Of a stretch of 52,919 bases of DNA, positions 48,136-52,919 are shown piece by piece; the first letter of the stretch is position 1; every line of letters starts with the position of its first letter. A program made the translations under genes and the position numbers. The notes under the pieces are model-generated. The model worked only from the letters and a program-made list of their open reading frames with translations, did not search any database and was not told the DNA's origin. Source of the stretch: Collybiopsis luxurians FD-317 M1 (taxonomy: Eukaryota; Basidiomycota; Agaricomycetes; Agaricales; Omphalotaceae); assembly GCA_000827265.1 (NCBI GenBank), contig KN834755.1, forward strand, positions 863,510 to 916,428, in the 5' to 3' direction.

Positions 48136-48275
48136 AGGTCAAGGAAAAGGAGAAAAGTTGCTCTCAATCATGATGAGACATTGCAATTGAGTGTTGTTCT
48201 GAATTAAGACATCACATTGTAATGGGGTGAGTGTCTAAACTTGGTTGCTCAAACGACGCATCGCATCGCACACAT
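48136..48275. repeat. Decayed copy of the CSC1-like upstream flank
   Basis: Aligns with 38071-38199. Examples of change: gacgcgtcgcgtcgcg to gacgcatcgcatcgca, gacgagacgttgagcgctgttccg to forms with gatgagacatt...gtgttgttctg, and gacgtcac to gacatcac. No coding sequence of the channel was carried along. Confidence 0.75.
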
Positions 48276-49259
48276 CTTGGCAAAAAGGTTTCATTGAAGC
48301 AATAAACAAAGAGTTCTAGTTATTAGGCATAGAGCAATTGCAACAGCTCGAATGGCTAGGGTATCGACAGAATGGTATTTTTCTCAGTAAAGTACCTATC
48401 GTGTTCATATCCATAATAAGCATACTTTTGTACAATTTCCCCTGCTCTAAATGTCTTAGTGTCATGGATATGGGTACGCAATTGTAGTCTCACTCACCTG
48501 TACCTTTCTCTCTTGTTCTCTCACATTCCATTACCTTCTAGCATATTCAATACACAGTTTTCAATAACACTTAATGACTCGACAGCCAAGTATTTAAGTA
48601 GTGAATGTAACTAATCTTGTAATCTTGAATCTCATCTTTAACCCACTCTTTGGCAATACACATTTGTGTACCCTTACATCTTGACTGATCGTAAGCTTAC
48701 CTTCTCAACCTTGACGGTGCACAAGCTCCCAAGTGATTGAGACCTCAGCCTAAATCCGTAATGTTCCTGCTTACTGATTTTGGGCTATTATGTTGCTTGC
48801 AGATGCCCAACAGCTCTCTAAGCTTCTAGTTTTCTTGTTTTCCCTCTCTCTTCACTCACTGATTGAACTAAGAGCTCACGAACCCTGGAGCTATGCTGTT
48901 CCATTACACTTAGTAAGTATCATCTTACCTTCAAGTTTGTAGAGGGGACCCATATACAACCAAGATAAGAAACTTATAACATATTCCTTTTTATGATCTA
49001 GTACAGGTGCATTCGAGCCTCAGCTGTTTATTGGTGTTGAAAATTATGTTGATTTGTGAATTCTTAGTCAATGCCATAGCAAAAGAGCATACAGTACTGA
49101 ACAATTACAAGAAACAAACAAATGTGAAATATGTAATAGTAAGGAGGTACTAGGAAACATATGCTAAAATGCTGCTGGGGGAAGGAAGGGTCAGCAGTGG
49201 TCATGATTGCACATTATTTATGAGGCCTGTTATACTTACCCTAGATCCTTGTCCTCCAT

Positions 49260-49682
49260 CTACTCAATAGTGATAATGGTTGCATCTGAGCTGACCTGGA
49301 AAGCAACATCTCCAGTGAACTTGGATACCAATGTGCAATTGTCCCCATTGTCCATCAAAAACTTGAAGCCACTGGGCCAACTGCTAGTGAACTCCAACAT
49401 GTAATCAAAGGAAGATGTGTCGGCATTTTTATAATATCTGTATCAGGTGATACCCTTTTTCTCCTGCACCTCTGGGGAGGTTTCCTTCCAGGTCTTGTCA
49501 CCCACGGACCAGTTGACTGCAATAGGGGCTGGATTGGGCTGGCCTTCTGAACTGCCAGACCCTTCCTTGGGACTGCTACTGCTTTCTGGTTGAATAATTC
49601 CAACTAGAAAAGGTACCCCCTTTTTGCTAGTTTCTTTGGACCAGTGATAGTTGTCTACATTGGAGGATGGAAGATCAGACAT
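49260..49682 (-). pseudogene. Unrecognised small gene, copy R2
   Basis: The ATG at 49682 opens SDLPSSNVDNYHWSKETSKK, GVPFLVGIIQPESSSSPKEG, PNPAPIAVNWSVGDKTWKET and SPEVQEKKGIT, then a TGA. Without a frame change the text after the TGA still reads as protein and matches R0 and R1: FDYMLEFTSSWPSGFKFLMD, NGDNCTLVSKFTGDVAFQ, VSSDATIITIE, TAG at 49260-49262. The complete ancestral product was thus about 140 residues with a C-terminal beta-rich region. Only the TGA prevents reading through, unless a short intron covers it. Function unknown. Confidence 0.52.
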
Positions 49683-50620
49683 GATTGCTCTGTACGTTAC
49701 AGCTTGGGTTAGATGGTTTTCGAAAGATGTAATAGAATTCTTACATACGATGGCAAGTTTTGACAGTTTTCACACAACAAAGATGAGTCAGGTGGGGTGG
49801 AATGGGTGGAGAGTGGAGTCCAGCAGCCTATTTATACTTGAGTTCCAGTGTCATTTTGTTACTGACTCATGTCTTCTGCCTAGAAATTGTACCTGATGTT
49901 TTCTTTCAATTGGAGTAGTTCTTCATCTGGGTTAGTGTAGATTCTTTTGTTTACACTCTGATCCCAGACTCCTACCTGTCTGTTGGCCTTAAAGGAGAGC
50001 CAAACATTATACATCAGCCACCGGGAGAAATAGCCACTGCGAGAAAACCTCACCAAGGGTCAGTTGGCATAAACAGGCAGCTTGTAGGTAGTGTATGTGC
50101 CTGCAGTTGACAGACTAGGACATGATATGTTCCAATCCTTATGCTGAAAATGTCATATGTTTCCTGTCATCTAATACTTTGAATTTCTATTCTTCCATAG
50201 GTATCTGTTTTCCTTACTGTTCTCCTCAGTATCTCAAAGATTGTGCCTGCTGTATAGAAAATGCTGGCCTTGCAGAGCCTCCCCAGTGGACTCACTATGC
50301 AGTGCATTCCCTTTAACCTTTGTACATGCTTGGTATTCCCAAGTTTCAAGAAATGTGTATCTTGCTGAACTAGATCTCAAGAGTTTTGACATGCCATTGG
50401 GGCCCAATTCTGATGCTAAATTCCAGTGACACTGCTGAGCCAAGGTAGCTGCAACTGCAATTGAATTCTTGTCAGCTGGACCATTGCACCCTGCATAAAT
50501 TTTGCATGGTCAGCTACTGGTAAGTTCAAAAAAAGGGTTGTTGCCATCCATGTATTCCCTCCTTTGGAATTCTTAGTGAGGGTCTGAGAGTGTCAAAGGT
50601 TAGCCTCACTCTAATGAGCT

Positions 50621-52919
50621 CCTTCAGTCAAATTCCTTGCGCGGTGTCATTCGTGGGCCTTGTGCCTGTGCTGCACTTAGCAGGATATTAAGTTCTCTCT
50701 CTGCTACATTGCGAGAGGACAACATATGAAGCTTTTGGACCTAATGGTAGTGAAAAGTGAACCTCACAGTAGATGGGAACCTACCAAAATGAATCCACCC
50801 TGACAGATCAAGATTCAATAACCTTCGGCATTCTCAAAATGTATTTTTGACTATCTACTGCATGGCTCATTCCAATCCCATTACATGTTTGCTGTGCCAA
50901 AAGTTGTACATTGACAGATGGCGAGAGGCATGACTGGGGCTTTCATTGGTGATGAATACAATCATGGCATGTTCATAGGTTGCAAGCTTCCACTGTGTAT
51001 TTTAGAGTCCAGTGTGGCAAGATGGGGTATGTAGTACTTTGAGAGTCAGTTTGTTCCTTTCGGTAGCTCCCTCAAATGTGAGACCATCTAAAATTGCAAC
51101 ACTTGAGCTAATGTCAGCCCAAAATCTCTCTTCCTTGCTTTTGTACCATAAATGCCATTTATCGATCCCCATAGGAGGAGGTATGTGAGCTAAAGGATCA
51201 AGAGAGGCTCTAAAGACAACTTGAATTACTTTCTACTCTCCATTTGCTGCTGTTTGCTGAATCATTACCAGTTTCTGCACATGACAGAAGCATTAACAAT
51301 GAAGCCCTATGAATTGAATTGGATACACTGCCAGATTGCAATAGGTCCAAGCGTAAACACTTTTACCAGGGAGAACAATGGACATGATGGAGCAGAAGAG
51401 GCTGCGCAGCCCTGTAATTGGTGCCCATTGTGCTACTTTGTGCTTGACTACAACCTAAACAGTAACAGATACAGTTGCTCAGCTTACCACATAGTTCCTA
51501 AGCTGGCTCATTTATCGCACATGTATCATAATGACACTGAGAATGTGCTCGGCTCCAACCTTGTGCTCTTATGGGAAGTCCCAGAAAGTACAACCTGGAG
51601 GATTTGCCTGATTGATAACAATCAGTGCAACCTCTATCAGGTGTGTTCTTTGCTGTACTTTTCATGCAGTGGGATTCAGAGATTCACTCCTCAATTACCT
51701 TTCATGCAACTGCATCATAGTGTCACTGCTCAAGACAATGCTTTGGAAAGATTTTCTACTGTTTTCACACATCACCAGTCCTTGGCAAGTCATTCCGGCA
51801 CCTCACAGCTTGTCAAGAAAACTTAGGCCAAATATTTAAAAAGTGACATATAACTGCTGGTTGCACAGCTCACTGCAAGTCTGGCCTCTTGGAGCCCGGC
51901 TGACAACCAGCTCAAGTTTTGAATGGCAGCTACTGTCTATGTACCAGAGTTGATAACAAAAATGTTGGTATAGGAAAACTTTCACAATTCTTAATGAACT
52001 CTGTTCAGGCTTCAGGGTAAGCCAGTATATACCTTAAGCTTTGATTTTATCAACTTTTGCAAATTTTAAAGAAGCTAGACATTGTGCCAGAAAGCAGCTG
52101 AGTGAAGTTGTGAAAATGGCAGGACTTGATAATGTGACAGAACTGTGACAGCTCTTCACACAGGATGCAAAACCTAATGCACCAAAATCGTAGTGCATTA
52201 AATGAAGCACCTGATGCAGTTACCCAGATGCTCACATGACATTATCATATGTCTGCTAATTGATTGCAGGTAAATTGTCAGAACAGATGACTGAGTTTCA
52301 AATATAACATGTGAATGTTGTGGAATAGATAAATCGTTGAAATCAGCTCAGCAGCATATTCCATTTCTCTCATGCCTATATGCACCTGTTCTTGCTGTAA
52401 AACAAAGTGGACAGAGGTTGATGGTACTCGCCAATGAGGGTGTGTAGTAAGTTATACAACTTGACAAAGGCACAAGGACAAAGATAGGGAAAAATATGAG
52501 CCCAGACAGAGCCAAAAAGCAGTAGAAGACTCTAATGTAAAGTTGGCTTCAAAGCCAACTGCCCCTGCTAGTACGTTCTCTATTTTTGTTAACAAAAACA
52601 CTCCACTTATCTAAGATTATACTAGAAATTATATTTCCATCTCAATCCATCACTTCTTTGGTCTGTACTCTAGTCATATGGCTGCATGTTAAAGCTGGCA
52701 TTAGCCAGTCCACAGCCAATACTGTTCTACAAGCTCTACAGTTCATTTTTACTATACTTTTGCAACTGCTTTCAGCTGCAATCCAGACAGCATTAGGCAA
52801 GGAAGTGGTATTTTCTGAATTTAAAATACCTCGTGATATTCACACTGCTCTCCATGCCCATAGCCCTAATGCAGAGATCATACAAACTGTGTGCTGCCCT
52901 AAATGCTATACACAATATA
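50621..52919. other. CpG-poor repeat-compartment sequence, no recognised gene
   Basis: Continues to the right edge. The only sizeable frame is 51221-51826 (+, 201 codons), with clustered Cys/Trp residues (CNWCPLCYFVLDYN) but no motif I can assign and no sign of purifying selection that I can judge. Probably worn transposon sequence. Confidence 0.45.

Larger units (their letters stand above)
46195..50620. repeat. Direct segmental duplication, units R1 (46195-47890) and R2 (about 49090-50620)
   Basis: The two units align in the same orientation from attacaagaaacaa(a/g)ca through the small minus-strand gene, a shared middle (tggcataaaca(a/g)gcagcttgt) and a shared end (gagggtc(a/t)gagagtgtcaaa). 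R1 is longer mainly because of a 248-bp insertion at 47160-47407. The spacer 47891-49089 contains the duplicated CSC1-like flank (48136-48275) and otherwise no recognisable feature. Confidence 0.78.

Noticed and set aside
51221..51826. 201-codon ORF as a transposase
   Set aside because: Size is suggestive, but no catalytic or zinc-finger pattern is convincing; sequence lies in worn repeats.
38500..52919. Classical RIP as the cause of the transitions
   Set aside because: RIP in ascomycetes targets mainly CpA. The paired changes here sit at former CpG (CA in one copy, TG in the other), which fits CpG methylation and deamination better in a basidiomycete.
1..52919. CRISPR arrays, operons or ribosome binding sites
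   Set aside because: The window is eukaryotic (spliceosomal introns throughout) and no regularly spaced short repeats are present.

Overview
This is a nuclear genome window from a filamentous basidiomycete, most likely an agaricomycete. The genes carry many short introns (about 50-60 bp), the protein families are typical of mushrooms (an SV2-like MFS transporter, an unnamed seven-helix membrane protein, a PPS1-type phosphatase, a CSC1-like channel and a Zn2Cys6 regulator), and the right-hand part is a decayed LTR-retrotransposon landscape. I found no bacterial, organellar or CRISPR features.

Layout. At 1-2191 (+) lies the 3' part of an MFS transporter with one in-frame stop. At 2882-4524 (-) is a seven-helix membrane protein gene whose middle is hard to splice. 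From about 6.7 to 15.3 kb, four to five copies of a roughly 1.8-kb unit form a tandem array on the minus strand. Each unit carries a tiny four-exon gene that simple ORF calling misses. Three copies splice into complete 67-73 residue Cys-rich proteins that resemble the Brain protein I3 (BRI3) family, and two copies are broken. A CpG-poor, transposon-like island with a tRNA-like sequence and a Cys-rich reading frame occupies 15.3-16.4 kb.

The conserved core follows: a complete nine-exon actin gene (17559-19128, +) that is diverged from standard fungal actin; a PPS1-like dual-specificity phosphatase of 1556 residues (20159-25169, -), convergent with actin; 6 kb without a recognisable gene (it holds a duplicated terminal exon of the next gene); a Zn2Cys6 transcription factor (31171-33521, -); and, 102 bp upstream of it on the same strand, a 20-exon CSC1/TMEM63-like channel (33624-38037, -).

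From about 38.5 kb to the end the window is a CpG-depleted repeat compartment. It contains a full-length, inactivated Ty1/copia element (40991-46189, coding on the minus strand, 5-bp target duplication TAAAT), a probable solo LTR, a direct segmental duplication (about 46.2-47.9 and 49.1-50.6 kb), three decayed copies of an unrecognised small gene, and a decayed copy of the upstream flank of the CSC1-like gene. The differences between the two LTRs and between the duplicated flanks are mostly C-to-T/G-to-A changes at former CpG sites, which is the mark of cytosine methylation followed by deamination.

The genes do not form an obvious pathway. The most novel element is the tandem cluster of tiny BRI3-like genes; the most informative evolutionary signals are the CpG-decay pairs. 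Exon boundaries were worked out by hand from splice signals, reading phase and remembered family patterns, not from alignments.
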